Positions 63,787 through 64,000 of a stretch of DNA of 64,000 nt are shown piece by piece (within the stretch, counting starts at the first letter, position 1; every line of letters starts with the position of its first letter). This stretch comes from Stachybotrys elegans (taxonomy: Eukaryota; Ascomycota; Sordariomycetes; Hypocreales; Stachybotryaceae), in assembly GCA_020746835.1 (NCBI GenBank), contig JAGPNK010000042.1, forward strand, positions 40,522 through 104,521, in the 5' to 3' direction. Below the pieces are notes generated by a model, which saw only the letters and a program-made list of their open reading frames with translations, had not been told where the DNA came from and did not search any database. A program made the translations under genes and the position numbers.

Positions 63787-64000
63787 AGGCCCAAGGTGTT
63801 TGAAGCCAAAAGGTCAACACTACGCACCATATGTTAGCAGTGGGTAATAGAATTAATGGCAATGGGGCAAAGGCTCACGGAAAATGCCAGTTGCCAAGCA
63901 CGCTCTGGCGCTGCGCACGCCGCCAATCGAATACCTTCGCATATTCGCCGCTCCTTACCACAGTCAACAATGAACAATGTCCACTTGACCTCACCCTCTC
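63787..64000. other. Window end
   Basis: Nothing recognised in the last 214 bases. Confidence 0.4.

Noticed and set aside
1..64000. tRNA, rRNA, CRISPR or bacterial operon signals
   Set aside because: None could be recognised. Introns, gene families and transposon types are fungal.

Overview
The window looks like an accessory, repeat-rich stretch of a filamentous ascomycete (Pezizomycotina) genome. Most genes have short introns of about 45-80 bp with GTATGT/GTAAGT donors and CTAAC-type branch points. The recognisable families are typical of such fungi: FunK1 kinase, Ulp1/C48 protease, SUR7/PalI-like membrane protein, Clr5 domain, fungal bZIP, an F-box protein and a Tad-like LINE. Nothing bacterial was seen (no operons, no Shine-Dalgarno sites), and I found no rRNA, tRNA or CRISPR array. 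The species cannot be fixed from sequence alone. Exon coordinates were joined by hand from splice signals and frame continuity.

Layout. 0.5-5.3 kb: a small helical gene, two tandem paralogues (263 and 269 aa) that share their promoter sequence, and between them a broken BTB fragment and a gene with a 45-bp coding minisatellite. 5.36-7.88 kb: a complete pogo-like Tc1/mariner element with perfect 38-bp terminal inverted repeats, TA target duplication and an intact transposase carrying a SAP domain. 9.1-13.4 kb: a small secreted-protein candidate, then two divergently transcribed genes around a 618-bp promoter. One is a 522-aa six-exon helical protein with a glycine-rich hydrophobic segment, the other a 248-aa single-hydrophobic-segment protein. 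15.9-17.3 kb: a frameshifted Clr5-domain gene and a 3' LINE fragment. 18.4-23.6 kb: a structurally complete two-ORF Tad-like LINE on the minus strand, with an RNase H-like domain that seems to have lost its active-site residues.

23.8-28.7 kb: the most striking block. It is a putative multi-gene DNA transposon with an integrase-fold (rve-like) transposase, a basic/acidic protein with a CxxC motif, and a small six-cysteine zinc-cluster-like protein. It is bounded by imperfect inverted repeats and carries repeated CGG/CCG-type motifs inside.

28.8-41.9 kb is gene-dense: a four-segment membrane protein, an F-box protein with a nucleotidyltransferase-like motif, a Ulp1-type protease next to a FunK1 kinase, a SUR7-like protein with a broken first exon, and small unknowns. 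41.9-45.5 kb: two 10-bp-unit purine/pyrimidine satellites in opposite orientation flanking an unknown gene, a small cysteine-rich gene, and a non-coding cluster of degenerate repeats. 45.5-58 kb: several multi-exon genes of unknown function, a 48-bp perfect palindrome, two unrelated genes sharing an upstream region, a small cysteine-rich four-exon gene, an EgtD-like SAM methyltransferase with a predicted signal peptide, and a frameshifted bZIP. 58-64 kb: mostly degenerate repeats and relics (an ABC-transporter tail), one four-segment membrane protein and one small acidic protein.

There is no obvious single pathway. The picture is of a fast-evolving compartment: intact transposons of three classes, duplicated promoters, decayed genes, and lineage-specific membrane, secreted and signalling proteins.
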